Positions 12,111 through 23,200 are shown, counted from the stretch's first letter. The stretch: DNA of 64,000 nucleotides from Muscardinus avellanarius (GCA_963383645.1 OY726572.1:28030792-28094791); one strand, 5' to 3'. Notes: generated from the sequence alone by a model not told the origin. Made by a program: numbers and translations.

Positions 12111-12640
12111 AATGGAATTATGTGTGATTATTAATTTCTAAAATTAAATCTCTTTCTTCTGTATATTCTTATCTTCTCCCTGAAAAAAACCCTCTCTAGA
12201 AACCTGTTTTTATTTTAGATTAAAAATGGGTTTTTGATGACTAATTCTCTTTACTTTAATTGAACTCTTCTTTATGTATGATACACTCTATCTTTTTCAC
12301 TTTTCCTTTCTTGTTATTGTCTAATTGGTTGAGGCTGCTTGTTATTTTTTTCATGGATTTCTCCCTGTATGTTGGGAAAAGTATATATGTGTATATGTGA
12401 TTACTTTAGATATTTAACCTGAATATTTGTAAATGTCTAAATTTAATAGCATTCTTACCATTTCCAAGAATGTAAAATAATCCTAGAAATTTTTAAAACT
12501 CTGATTTTTATCCATTTTAATGCAATGATTGTTCAGTGTTTTAATTTCTCCTATATTTTTTCCTATATATAATCACCATAATAAACAAATAAAAATAGTA
12601 TATAACATGGAGTTTTAAAGCAAGTATATATTACAGAACA
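11780..12640. other. Unassigned AT-rich sequence
   Basis: Apart from the (TG)n run at 12071-12107 I recognise nothing. Confidence 0.4.
12071..12107. repeat. (TG)n microsatellite
   Basis: About 18 uninterrupted TG units ending in tata. No SINE is attached to this one. Confidence 0.95.
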
Positions 12641-12649
12641 GCTAAATCA

Positions 12650-12782
12650 AGCTAATTACCACAACTGGTTTGGAGAAATTAAGCAACTTGCCCTAAGTCA
12701 CACAACTGGCAGGTTGTAGAGCCGAGAATCAAACCTGGACATCTGACACTATAACAATGTTCTTACTCCATCTTTTATGCTT
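12650..12782 (-). mobile_element. MIR SINE
   Basis: The segment 'aacttgccctaagtcacaca' followed by 'ggcaggttgtagagccgaga' and 'tcaaacctgg' is the antisense form of the MIR core region. It is an order-wide old SINE. Confidence 0.85.
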
Positions 12783-12858
12783 ATTAGTTGTATCTTAACT
12801 CATAAAAATAAAAACTAAGGAGTTTGAACCATGTTTACTAGTATTCTTCATCCTAGGA

Positions 12859-12869
12859 CAGTGTTTCTT
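12859..12869 (+). mobile_element. MER5A left end (hAT-Charlie), split by insertion
   Basis: CAGTGTTTCTT is the terminal inverted repeat of MER5A. The rest of the element resumes at 15651 after the L1-type insertion, which duplicated these bases as part of its TSD. Confidence 0.8.
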
Positions 12870-12879
12870 TCTTTTTTTA

Positions 12880-13045
12880 AAAAATTAATTAATTTATTTT
12901 ATTGGTGCACTGTATTCATACATCATAGTGGAATACAAACTTTTGTAGACATACATGCACACATTGCCCAGTTAGCCCCTACCCGATCCCCACCCCATTC
13001 TCTCCCCATCCCTCCTTCCCATGCTTGGCTTAGTGGTTGACATCT
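12880..13045 (-). mobile_element. L1 3' tail of the half-L1
   Basis: The plus strand shows 'ttggtgcactgtattcatac', then a C-rich run ending 'cttggcttagtggttgac'. The reverse complement matches the L1 3' ends at 39925-40062 and 51921-52044 in order and spacing. Confidence 0.85.
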
Positions 13046-13259
13046 AGTATTATAGCAATTTATCCAAAATTAAAAATGATAATCTCACATAACAGTTTCA
13101 TTTGTCTGATACCAAGCTTTTGATGACTTAAAGATAACATTTCAATATTTCTTTTTGCTTTCTTTCTTACCAGAGAATATTTTTTTCTATTTTTTAGGTG
13201 AAACTATCATATATTTATATATTTATTTTTCAGAAAAAAATCTATCCTAATATGGAATA
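13046..13259. other. Unassigned segment inside the half-L1
   Basis: About 214 bp of AT-rich sequence that I cannot match to L1, MER5A or any SINE. It lies between the L1 3' tail and the inverted ORF2 piece. Confidence 0.45.
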
Positions 13260-13935
13260 TGGACTCTAGATACCCAAAACCATCTCGAAAAAGAACAAAG
13301 CTAGAAGATATATATTTTCTGATTTTAAACCATATAAAGCTACAATAATTGAAACAGTGTAGTACTGTTCTAAAGGCAGATATATAAACCATTGGAGTTA
13401 AATACAAGCCTAGAGCTAAATTCTTCCCTATATTATCAAGTTATTTTTTACAAGGTTTCCACGAACATTTGGTGGAGTAAATAATAATCTTTTAACTAAA
13501 TATTGTTGAAAAATAATAATTACATGGAAAAGAATAAAATTGGACCCTTACCTAATCCCATATACAAATATTAACTCAAAATAGACAAAAGACCTAAATA
13601 TAAATCTTAAGACTATAAACTTTTAGAAGAAAATCTGGGTCATAAAACCTCACAAAATTGAAATTGGCAGTGATTTCTTGGATATGATTTCAATGGCACA
13701 GGCAACAGAAAAGTATACAAACTCCCTAAAAAATAAAAAATATTGTATATCCAAAGACAATGTAAACAGAGTTAAAAGTTACTAATAGCATGGGATAAAA
13801 TATTTCCAAATGCTATATCTGAAGATATATTAATATTCCAACTAGAAATCCTAAAAATTAACAACAATAAAGGCAAACAATACAATTTAGAGATAGGTAA
13901 AAGACTAACATAAATAATGAATCTCCACAGATAAC
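13260..13935 (+). mobile_element. Inverted L1 ORF2 fragment inside the half-L1
   Basis: The plus-strand sense order matches the 3' half of L1 ORF2: 'aaaaagaacaaagctagaag', 'gctacaataattgaaacagt', 'aataaaattggacccttacc', 'aactcaaaatagacaaaaga', and a stretch near 13790 matching 'gggataaaatatttccaaat'. Stops occur in every frame. It is opposite in direction to the ORF1 and the 3' tail on either side. Confidence 0.85.
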
Positions 13936-13940
13936 TAATC

Positions 13941-14857
13941 TTAGTTGTCTATTGGATGAAAAATCTTGTTTCTCTGGTTCTGGTGTGTGTGACCTATTTC
14001 TTCTTTGTAGTTAATCTCTTTGAGTATTTTCTCTAGCGCTGGTTTTGAAGACATAAATTCCTTCAGTTTCTGTTTGTCATGGAAGCTTCTTATTTTTCCA
14101 TCTAATTTGATAGAAAGTTTTGCTGGGTAGGAAATTTTTGGCTGGAAGTTGTTTTCTTTCAGAGTTTGGAATATGTTACTCCAAGCCCTTCTGGCTCTCA
14201 TGACTTGGTTTGGGAAGTCTGGAGTGATTCTAATTGGTTTGCCTCTGAATGTCACTTGGCCCTTTGTTTTTGTTGCCTTTAAGATTCTCTGCTTGGCTTC
14301 CACATTGGTCATTTTGACAATTATGTGGCATGGGGATCCTCTTCTCCGATCCTGTCTAAAGGGAGTTCTATAAGTTTCCTGGATCTGTATATCAACCTCT
14401 TGCTCTATGTTTGGAAAATTTTCTGCTATTACTTCCTTGAAGAGATTGTTGATCCCTTTGGTATCACTTTCTTTTCCCTCCTCTATTCCAATTATTCTTA
14501 GGTTAGCTTTCTTAAAATGGGCCCATATTTCTTCAATGTCAGATTCCTGCTGTCGGATATTTTTTCCTAGATTAGAAACTATGCGTTCATTTTGGAATGA
14601 TAATCTTCTAAGAGCGAGATTCTGTTCTCCATGTGGTCTAATCAGTTGTTTGTGCTTTGAATTGAGGCCTTTACTTCATTAATTGCATCCTTTATCTCTT
14701 TTTGGCTCTCTCTGAGTTCTTTTCGAAGCACCTCTATTATTTCTACAGTTATTTTCCTGATTTGATCTTCTAGAAATCTCTGATTTTCTGTTTTATTGGG
14801 TTCTGATGTTGTGGGGTTGTGGGCATTCATTGCTCCAGTGTTATTCCTCTTTCCCAT
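13941..14857 (-). pseudogene. L1 ORF1 (RNA-binding protein), broken
   Basis: ORF1 of L1 encodes the trimeric RNA-binding chaperone that coats L1 RNA in the cytoplasm. The likely start is the ATG at 14855-14857 (MGKRN...). An N-terminal coiled-coil segment rich in E, K and I follows to about 14645. A TGA at 14642-14644, more stops and a frameshift near 14570 then break the frame. In the shifted frame the RRM core (NLRIIGIEEG, near 14510) and the C-terminal domain (RARRAWSNIFQTLKENNFQP, KISYPAKLSI, DKQKLKEF) run on to a TAA at 13941-13943. About 305 codons in total is near the usual ORF1 length. The stop codon lies within about 10 bases of the junction with inverted sequence. Confidence 0.9.
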
Positions 14858-14929
14858 GATTTCGGAAGTTTGTGCCTTCTCTGGGTTCTTCCCTTGGGTC
14901 ACTATGACTTCACTTAAGGTGCTCTGGAT

Positions 14930-15650
14930 CTCGAGTCTGTGGTATCTCAGACCCCACTATTCCTTTACTGGGTTGTATCACAGAGTCTCCGACCCAGGGA
15001 GTCGATAGAGGCTGCTTTAAACTATGTGGGGTGCCAGGTTGCACATTCTCCTATGGTGTGATATCTCTGCCACTGCCACTCCCCCACTGGGTCAAGTCCC
15101 AAGTATTACAGTACTGGGATTTCTCCTCTGTGGCCCGCAATTTGACTCACTGTTCTTGAGTTCGCAGATGTAGCTGTACTGGACTTGGTGAATTCGCTGC
15201 TGCTGCTGCCAGTGGCAATATGGCGCCGCTGCTACGCCCTCGGTCGTGAGGCTGGCTTATTTCTTCTTGGTTTTGAGTTCCACTCTGAGTCTCTGCAGCG
15301 TGTGCTGAGCTCAGCCACTGGGAGCTTTAGATGTTCCCTGCGCTGAAAAATCCCACCTGGCTGTTCCGCAGTGGCTCACCTCGGCTTGCTGTAGCCATCC
15401 AGTGAATTTGCCGCTGCTGCAGGCAGTATGGCGCTGCTGCCGCATCCTCGGGCGTGAGGCCGGTTATCTCCTCTGTGGCTCTGAGCTCTGTTCTCAGTCC
15501 TCTTTCTCTCTGGAGCCTGGTGATTTTTTAGTTTCTCTGGTGATGGTGTTTTCTGGCTATGAAAGTTGCTGATTTTGTGGTAATGGAGATTGGTTGTTAG
15601 CAGGGCTCTTAAGCCCCGCTTTTCTCGGTCGCCATCTTCCCGGAAGTCTC
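14930..15650 (-). promoter_or_regulatory. L1 5'UTR with two about-210-bp monomer-like units
   Basis: This GC- and CpG-rich stretch stands out in an AT-rich window. Two similar units align at 15189-15255 and 15402-15463 (plus-strand 'gtgaattcgctgctgctg' and 'gtgaatttgccgctgctg', then 'cggtcgtgaggctgg' and 'cgggcgtgaggccgg'), offset by about 208-213 bp. Each contains ATGGCGC, and the outer end has AAGATGGCGACC on the minus strand. By analogy with rodent L1s this would be the internal Pol II promoter. Confidence 0.7.
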
Positions 15651-15861
15651 AGGACAGTGTTTCTTAATGGGAGGAAATTTTACACCTCCAGAGACATTTT
15701 TGATTGTCAAGATCAAAATGACTTAGAGGGGATGAACATCTACTGAGGTCAGATTAGAGGTCAGGAATGCTGCTATACATTCTGCCATACATGTGGTAGT
15801 TCTCCACAACAAGTAATGATCTAGCCTAAAGTGTCCAGATTGCAAAATGTGAGAAATCCTG
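15651..15861 (+). mobile_element. MER5A right part
   Basis: It resumes after the TSD with 'gagacatttttgattgtcaa', 'gaggtcaggaatgctgctat' and 'ctccacaacaagtaatgatc', and closes with GAGAAATCCTG, an inverted copy of the left TIR. It is an ancient non-autonomous hAT element. Confidence 0.85.
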
Positions 15862-16705
15862 CTGCAGGTTAGTAGTCTTACATCTTAGTATGATGTATTT
15901 AAATTTTCAATATCGAGGATGTAACCCAAGCTAATTATATAAAAACCTTGAGCTGTGGGTGGAATTTTTTAAATATCCCAAGTGATTCCAATATAAAGCC
16001 AAGTTAGCAACCCACTGAATTAGGCAAATTTGTCCATTTGAATGTCAAATCTCTATCAATTCCAATTTGCTTCCCCACCTCCATTGATTGTATAAGTAGT
16101 TGAAGAGAGACAAGAAATTTCACTCCATCATTTTATATTTAGAAGAACTTTTGATACTTCTCCAAGGAAACATAAAGCAAAAGAAGGAATTTTTAAGAAC
16201 AAACCTGAGTTATGTGCTCATTTTCTACAAAGGCTAAGCTAAATTCCTATCGTTTGTTTTGTATTGAAATAACAGTCATCCTTTCATGGCCAAATGCAAA
16301 TAAGAACAAACCTGTGACCTTCATGTAGGCTTGTTAGATTAAGACTGAGGAGGTGAGAGAACTCAAGTGTATGTGGACGTTACACAGGTTGGAATCACTA
16401 GACAAAAGTCAGAGAACCTAAGAATGATAGTTTACTTTTGAAAGCATGAATTTAGGCAGAAAACTTGAACTCCTCACATTTTGACAGGGTGCCTGGGGGT
16501 ACTGACCTCATAGCTTTGGGATTTACACTCTGAGACAGTCAGAGTCCATCTGTGAGTCTCTGAATGATGGCCATGATGATCATGCTACTGTGTATTAGCC
16601 AAGATCTAAGAGAAAACAAACAGCAAGCCTCTGATATGCGCTTTGGAGACCAAATCAGATTGTCAAATCAGATTATGTAGGCATTTAGTCTTTGTGCCTA
16701 TTTGT
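15862..16705. other. Unassigned intergenic sequence
   Basis: No repeat or exon recognised. Confidence 0.4.
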
Positions 16706-16842
16706 GTGATTTGGGAAATTAAACTCAGAAGTGCTTTACCACAAAGTTACACTCTTAGCCTTTTGTATTTTTTTCTTAATTTTGAGATGGTTTTGCTAAG
16801 TTGCCCAGGCTGACTTCAAACTTGGCAATTCTCCTACCTCCC
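16706..16842 (-). mobile_element. Old, decayed B1-ID SINE
   Basis: The plus strand shows 'ttttgagatggttttgctaa', 'gttgcccaggctgacttcaa' and 'cttggcaattctcctacctc'. This is the antisense B1 part with an eroded ID-like part to the left. It is much more diverged than the others and has no TSD. Confidence 0.65.
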
Positions 16843-17228
16843 ATAAACATTTAATGAAATCAACTTTAAATATTCTAAGTTTGACTAAGGAGTCCTAAGG
16901 GATGGCAGTGGAAAAATATTTCCTAGTTGAATAAGAACATTAAAGGGGTGAGCAACATGTTCTAAGAATTGCATTGTGTTGGCAGAAATCCCTTATGAGA
17001 TATTTCCCAAAGAAACCATAAATAGTTGAAACTACACGAGTCTCAGACTTCCCTCACCATCTAGAAGTTCTCAATTTTAGACTAAAACTTGTAGGGTATA
17101 TGTTTTCTTAAATAAATTTGAGTTTTCTTTCCAGTTTTAAAATATGACACATTAGATAATTTTGAAACTATGGAAAAAATAACTACAACAAAAACCAGTC
17201 ATATTTGTCTTTTAAAATCTATTATAAT

Positions 17229-17431
17229 AGCTGGGTGTGGTGGCACATGCTTGTAATCCCCACGCTTGGGAGGATCACACAGGTTCGAAGCCAGCCCCAG
17301 CTGGCTTAAGAGACCCTGTTTCTAAATAAAATATAAAATAGGTCTGGGAGTATAGCCTGGAGGTAGAAGGGTTCCATCCCAGTACCAACAAAACAAAACA
17401 AAACAAAACAAAACAAACAAACAAAAACAAA
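17229..17431 (+). mobile_element. B1-ID SINE, 'cttaagagaccc' subfamily, (AAAAC)n tail
   Basis: It begins 'agctgggtgtggtggcacat', has 'ctggcttaagagaccctgtt' and 'aggtctgggagtatagcc', and ends in a run of AAAAC/AAAC units. A possible short TSD (tataata) lies on both sides. Confidence 0.88.
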
Positions 17432-17524
17432 ACCTAGTATAATAATATCAGTGGAGTGGTGGAGTGTCTCTTCTGTAAACTAACTACCATCCTCTTAGAC
17501 TAGAAAACTTTTTATTACTCAGTC

Positions 17525-17904
17525 TTTGTCTCAGCACTTGTGAGAGATGAAATAAGACCACCTTCTTCACAAAGATTTCCATGTCCTAATTCTCAGAACC
17601 GGAGAATATGTCACCTGTCATGGTGAAAGGGACTTGGTGGATGTTATATAGTTCAAGATCTTGAGTTGGGAGGTAGTCCTGGGTAATCTAGAAAGTCTAG
17701 GCTTAATATAATCACTAGGGGCCTTATAAGAAAAAGAAAAGAGAGTCAAATCAAAGAAGGTGGTATGGTGATGGACGCAGAGAGAGGAAAGAGGGTCTAT
17801 AAAGAATGATGCACTTTGAAGATGGAGAGTGAGGCACAAACCAAGGAAGGGGGGTTGCCTCTAAAAGTTATCAAAGTCAAGAAATCAGATTTTCTTAGAG
17901 AGCT
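17525..17904 (+). mobile_element. MLT1 LTR, 5' part
   Basis: Landmarks match MLT1: 'atttccatgtcctaattctc', 'gaatatgtcacctgtcatgg', 'gatcttgagttgggaggtag', 'ccttataagaaaaag', 'tttgaagatggagagtgagg' and 'ttgcctctaaaagttatc'. It is cut by a younger LTR and resumes at 18344. Confidence 0.85.
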
Positions 17905-18343
17905 TGTTATGCTTCTATATAGAATGTTCCATGGAGAACTCATATGTTAATGTTCAGGGTTGGTATAATTAATTCATAGGATTGTAATCTCATCAGTGTG
18001 AATCCATTGTGGTAGATTTACTGGGTGGTAATGTAGGCAGGTAGGATGAGACTGGAGAAGGTGGGTCCCTGGGGTGTGGCCTTAGGGACTGTGCTTTTTA
18101 TCTTTGAGTTCCATTGCTTGCTCTCTTTTGCTCCCAGTCTTCATGATATGAAAGCAGAGGCCTTGCTTTCTCCCTTTCTCTGCTTTTCATCACATGCCTT
18201 GAACTCTGCAGACATCAGACTCACATGAGCTGACCCTCAAAATCTTAAAAAAAAAAAAAAACTATGAGCAAGTAATTCTGCTTTCCTTTAAGTCGCAAGG
18301 TCAGTTGTCATGGATTATAGTAGTGAGAATGTGAACCCACACA
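17905..18343 (+). mobile_element. MaLR-type solo LTR nested in MLT1
   Basis: TG...CA ends (TGTTATGC ... CCCACACA), 439 bp, with flanking 5-mers GAGCT (17900-17904) and GAGCC (18344-18348), 4 of 5 identical. It shares 'aatctcatcagtgtgaatcc', 'actgggtggtaatgtaggca', 'ggtgtggccttagggactgt' and a 3' 'tttaagtcgcaaggtcagtt' with the copies at 33571 and 55526. No internal retroviral sequence is attached. Confidence 0.8.
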
Positions 18344-18490
18344 GAGCCTCTGTAAAGTATGCAGCTCTGCTGGCACTTTTAGTTGGAAAGACCTATTTTG
18401 TACCTCTGGCTTCTAGAACTGTAGAATAATATATTTGAGCTATTTTAATCCAACAAGTTTGTGGTAATTTTTATAGTAGCCTTGGGATTC
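18344..18490 (+). mobile_element. MLT1 LTR, 3' part
   Basis: It resumes with 'agagcctctgtaaagtatgc' and reaches 'ccaacaagtttgtggtaatt', the recognisable MLT1 3' end. Confidence 0.8.
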
Positions 18491-19289
18491 TCAATCATGA
18501 ATCACTAACCATGAATCTCTTTCCGGTAGAATAAGCCCACTCTTGCAATCTCTACTATTATCAAGAAGAGATGTGAGCATTGAAAAGATGACTGTAAAGA
18601 GAAAGTATGAATAGGTGAGCATGATATAATTCCATCAAACATTTTCCTAATTAAATTGTGAGGAATGATCTGCTAAAGGATAATTTTCTATTCTGCTATA
18701 GTCAATTGCATGAAAAACACTCTAAACAGAACATTTTGTAGAACTGCATTTGATGTTACTCTTTAATATATTTAAAAATAAAATCTCATGCAAATGTGAC
18801 TTTCCTGAAAAATCCAGCTTGTATATGAGAAAAGAAAATATTGTATGGTTTGAATTGTTGAATTCAACAGTTTCCAGGTCCTCACTTTTTATGCCAAAAC
18901 AGTTTTAATTTAAAATTCTCAGTCCACTCAAGTTTTTGTAGATGTAGATTTTTTAAAAAAAATTTTTCATATGCAGGAGAATAGAATTGGCTTTTAATCA
19001 GTACTTTGGAAAAGAAAGAAATTTGGGTTCTCCATTTTATGAGGTCATATTTTGGTGTCAGAGATAACATTCAGAGACTTGGAATTCAGAGTATTTGCCA
19101 CAAAGCAATTTTTTGCTGGGAGAAATTAAAAGTGACTTTTCCCTGGCAGGGTTTGAGAATGGAGCATGTAGGTAAAACACAGAAAATGTTTAGGAAGGAG
19201 TAATGTTGAAGGAAAATTAGCCGAGAAAATAGAGAGTAAATTCTATGTGGCTCCAAAGTAAGATGGTTCTGGGGATGGTCTCATGGGTA
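18491..19289. other. Unassigned intergenic sequence
   Basis: Nothing recognised. The overlapping frames at 18882-19203 on opposite strands look like chance. Confidence 0.4.
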
Positions 19290-19615
19290 ACAGGCACAAA
19301 AACCATAGACTGGATGACATGTATCACAAACATTTCTTTTTTACATTCCTGAGGCTGGTAAGTCCAAGGTCAAGATGCCAGCTGTTTCAATCCTGATCAG
19401 AGGCCTTCTGGCTTGCAGATGGCTGTTTTCTTGCTGTATCACCACATGGCCCAGGCAGAGATCATGTCTCTTTTTGTCTTATAAAAACATTTGTCCCAAC
19501 ATGAGGTTGTTTTCCTCATAGCCTCATTATTTTCTCAAAATTCTACCTCAAAATACTATCATATTGGGGCTTATATGAATTTTGAGAAGAAATAAACATT
19601 TAGTTCATAGACGTA
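19290..19615 (-). mobile_element. MaLR (MLT1/MST-like) LTR, minus strand
   Basis: The reverse complement has 'aaaattcatataagccccaa', 'tgatagtattttgaggtag', 'catgtggtgatacagcaaga', 'ggcatcttgaccttggactt' and 'cagtctatggttttt', in the order expected for a MaLR LTR. Ends are approximate. Confidence 0.7.
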
Positions 19616-19954
19616 AGACCGTAGTCAACATAGAGATAAACAAGGTTTGATGATATTTGAGATGTCATTTGGTCTTTTGTATTTGCTTTACAAATGCCAT
19701 TTACCAATGTAATTACATTGCTTTCAAACTTTTATGTATCATAATTTAACTAGAAAACAGAGAAGGCTGAAATGCATTTATAATGAGTTAAAATATATAA
19801 TTCATCATGAAATGATTATAGAGCTCATAATTCTAATTATCTCTTGTTAATCATTCTTTTAGTGGTTCCCAAATTTTAGCTTATATGACTGAATTACATG
19901 GGAAGCTTGCTTAACTGAGTAAATCTGTTTGGGGTAAAGATCTGGAATCTTAAT

Positions 19955-20127
19955 ATTATTTTTGGGTACTGGGGATGGAACCCAGGGGCATTCTACCTCC
20001 AAGCTACACCCCCAGTCCTATTTTTTATTCTTTATTTTGAAACAGAGGTCTCACTGAGTTGCAAAGGACCTTACTAAGTGGCTGAGGCTGGCAGCAAACC
20101 GTGATCCTCCTTTCTTAGCCTCCAATG
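19955..20127 (-). mobile_element. B1-ID SINE, 5'-truncated, 11-bp TSD
   Basis: A perfect TSD GGAATCTTAAT lies at 19944-19954 and 20128-20138. The head of the B1 part is missing (the plus strand stops at 'cttagcctccaat'). It belongs to the standard subfamily. Confidence 0.92.
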
Positions 20128-20138
20128 GGAATCTTAAT

Positions 20139-22963
20139 TTTAAATGCATACCTCAGGTCATTTTGTGCTGGTGATACACAGAACACAAATGAACCAGTCT
20201 CTCCAACCCATGCCCATTCCCCCTGAACACAGTCTGCTAAAGTTGAGCTATCAAGCCATCAACTTGCTATCTAGAGTGTGGTCCCCACATGAACAGCCTA
20301 AGTGTGATAAGGGAATTTGTTCCAGATGTAGATACTCAGCACGTCTCCATCTCAGACCCACTCAATCAAAAGCAGCATTTTTACAAGATCTGTGATATTG
20401 AAATGATTCACGCAAACACTTTGAGAAGCACCGTCCTCCTGGAAATTAACTAGCCCCCATACTGTTTTTCTTAATCCATAGCATGCCACCAAACCCTCAA
20501 AGGAGTTCTGAAAAATTACTCAGGTTCCACTTCAGCCCCACGGATCCTTCAATAACACAAGAGAAGAAAAGAGCATTGTTAAAAAAAAATCCAAATGTGA
20601 GTCTGACACATACCACTAGCTAAAAACATTTGCTCCAGAGGGCTTGCCTGGCAACTCAGAATCTCTGGGATGACGAAAATCACTCTCAAATCTCAGTTTT
20701 TCTTTGTGGTGTGACAGACTAAAATTCAGAGCAGACATTTTTATTACCTTGTAAAGCCTTTGTTCTTGTTAGCTTCCTTGTCCTCGTTGTCACACTGAGA
20801 GAACTCAAAGAAGTCAGCCAGTTTTCATCTCTGTCCTGTGTCCTCAGGGGATGGCTGATTTATTCCCAAGTTCTCCTGCCTTTTTAATTTTTTTTTTAAA
20901 GTTGAAGGCTGCACTAGTGTAGGTCAGCCGATTCATAATTCACTCTGAGATGGGGGAAAGGACTCTGAGGTCCTCATTTTCTTCAGGACTTGAGTGGTAG
21001 TTTGTTAAAACTTCAGAGCTGTCAGCCCTCACTGTAACTGTGGTCTCCATAAATATGAGAGAATAGACTTTATTAAAGGACAATCCAGGCATGAATCTTT
21101 AACCATTTCGTTTAACAGGTCTTATATTAAAGTAACTTTCAAGACATTCTGATGTGATTTTTTAACTCAGCCATTTGTGGGGTCGTTGACTGGAAGTATT
21201 TTAATTCATTACTGAAAGGGACTATGAATAATGGCTTTCTTGTGGGCATGGCCTTAGGGACCAGCTGCAGATTCTTTGTAGGGAGGATCCGAGTCAACTG
21301 AGAACAATCGGGTCTTTGCTGGGTGGTCTATGACCAAATTTTCATTTCCTACTTTTCCTGAATCCAAAAAGGGGTAAAGAAAATTGAGACTCCATTGGTG
21401 GCCGTGTTCTATGGGAATTTCTCTAGTTTTCTGTGTGTTCAATTCTATCTGAAATCAGCAGCAATTCAAAGGAAAACTCCCTTTCTGGCATATCAAAGAA
21501 TGCAAACAAATAGGATCAGTCATAAGAAGAACAACAGTGTGAGTTTTTTCTTCTGTTGGAATTCAGTGCCTTGGATAAAGCCATCTTCCTTTCTATGTGC
21601 AAATATTGTCCCGCTGACCCCACATTGCCCAGATCCTTCTCCTAGTCTAGATCTTGAAATGGGACCATGCTTACGTAAAATTATTGCTTAACTGATAAAG
21701 GAGTTTTAGACAGAAGAACTTATATACCTTTAATCATTGCTTTGCCCTACTTTGTTCTGTCCTGATACTTTCTCTCTCTTTCTTTTTCTATATCATAGTT
21801 TAGATGACATTTTTTAAAGTTGGGAAGTGTTAGAAGAAAACATTCCACGTAAATGTTTCTTTCCCAAAGAAGGCAGGCTACTGATAAATGGCTGAGTAAT
21901 ATCCATGGACCATCTTGCCACAGAAGGAAGCTTATTAGCTTTAAAAATGAGAAATGTCTCTCTCAGCAGGCTGTGCTCATCTTTAAAAACTTTAAAACAA
22001 AGATAAAAATTGTGGCTGAGAAGTTGGTAAATAATTAACTATTCACATTATATAATGAGTGAAAGAACCTGCAAAGTTGTCTTGGGAGCCATTCTCCGCC
22101 ACATTAATTGATCCATGCGTTAGCACTTAGCCCCAGTAAAACCTTCACATGTGGTAGGATATGAGGCTGAAATGCATTGAAGGAAGAACAAGATCTAGGT
22201 GATGATCCTGACTTCATAGACATGGCCAAGGGATGGAGGTTCCTCTTCCATTACATTTCATAGCCACATATTGCAGGAATATGCCTCACATCCTTTCTTG
22301 TCAAATGGAAAGATCACTAGTAATTCTGTCCTCAAGAAGAAGTACCTTGATTTTCTGAAGCACTGACTCAGCAGATGATAGCTGGCAACCATCTAATTTC
22401 AGTCCTTTGGACTGTGCTGTGTCATAATCATTTTTACCAAGGGGTGGACTGATCTGGTTCAAAGCTGTGTTTTGGCTCATCACTAACATGGTCCATACAT
22501 GAACACTTTTTGAACAAAAGGAAGAAAGGAATAAAGAAAGAAAAGAGTATAAGGAGATTTTCACCATATTCTAATTTAGCATGAGACGGTCTTTTGGGTT
22601 TATGAAATGAGCAGCAGTCTTGTAGAAAGAGGTCACAGATCCCATTTCTCAGGAGCGTTTGTCAGACTAGAGGAGATGGTACCTTTTCTTTTACCTCATA
22701 GATTTCCCAGGGCCATTTTGGAACATTCTTCACCTATTGATACTTGCACCGTGGCATTTGACAAAGGACCCATTTGAATAATTCTACCTCTGTGCAACAG
22801 AATTTCTAAAGCATAGACAAGAACCACTCTAAAGATATTATTCAAATTTCTATCTTTGATTCTTAGCCCTTAGAGACATAGAACTTTTAGAGAAGTATAA
22901 CTCAGAGTGAGTAGAAATATTCAGAAAAAATGGTAATATATAGTAAAAAGGGAGAGGTTTGAG
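20139..22963. other. Unassigned intergenic sequence
   Basis: About 2.8 kb in which I recognise no mobile element, RNA gene or exon. Conserved non-coding sequence cannot be excluded by eye. Confidence 0.4.
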
Positions 22964-22972
22964 AATCCAAAA

Positions 22973-23191
22973 TGTTGCTGGGTGTGGTGGTGCACACTTG
23001 AAATCCCAGTAGTTGGGAGGCTGAGAAAGGAGGATCGCTCTTCAGGGAGAGCCTCAGCTACTTAGTGAGGCCCTTTGCAAATCAGTGAAACCTTGTTTCA
23101 AGAATAAAGAATAAAAAATAGAACTGAGGGTGTAGCTTGGAGGTTGAATGCCCCTGGGTTCCATCCCCAGTATTGCAAAAAATAATAATAA
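22973..23191 (+). mobile_element. B1-ID SINE, 9-bp TSD
   Basis: It starts 'tgctgggtgtggtggtgcac', has 'ctcagctacttagtgaggcc' and ends 'gggttccatccccagtattg' plus an A-rich tail. TSD AATCCAAAA at 22964-22972 and 23192-23200. Confidence 0.92.
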
Positions 23192-23200
23192 AATCCAAAA

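Larger units (their letters stand above)
12870..15650 (-). mobile_element. Half-L1: 5'UTR + ORF1 + inverted middle + L1 3' tail
   Basis: A 2.78-kb insertion inside MER5A, flanked by a perfect 15-bp TSD (AGGACAGTGTTTCTT at 12855-12869 and 15651-15665). On the minus strand it starts with a 5' end carrying GGGAAGATGGCGACC (YY1-type site), continues through a CpG-rich 5'UTR and a broken ORF1 (14857-13941), and then lacks the expected ORF2. The middle (about 13046-13940) holds unassigned sequence plus a piece of L1 ORF2 in the opposite direction. It ends with the squirrel-type L1 3' tail (13045-12880) and poly-A. One TSD around the whole unit argues for one integration of an already rearranged RNA, or an element rearranged after insertion. 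Confidence 0.8.

Noticed and set aside
12870..13935. Standard twin-priming inversion as the full explanation of the half-L1
   Set aside because: It could explain 12870-13935 alone, but the sense 5'UTR-ORF1 outside the inverted piece is enclosed by the same TSD, and twin priming does not yield that order.
14149..15008. Plus-strand frames at 14.1-15.0 kb
   Set aside because: They are antisense shadows of the L1 ORF1 on the minus strand.
14930..15650. CpG-rich stretch as a host gene promoter
   Set aside because: It runs straight into L1 ORF1 on the minus strand and sits inside the TSD-bounded insertion, so it is an L1 5'UTR.
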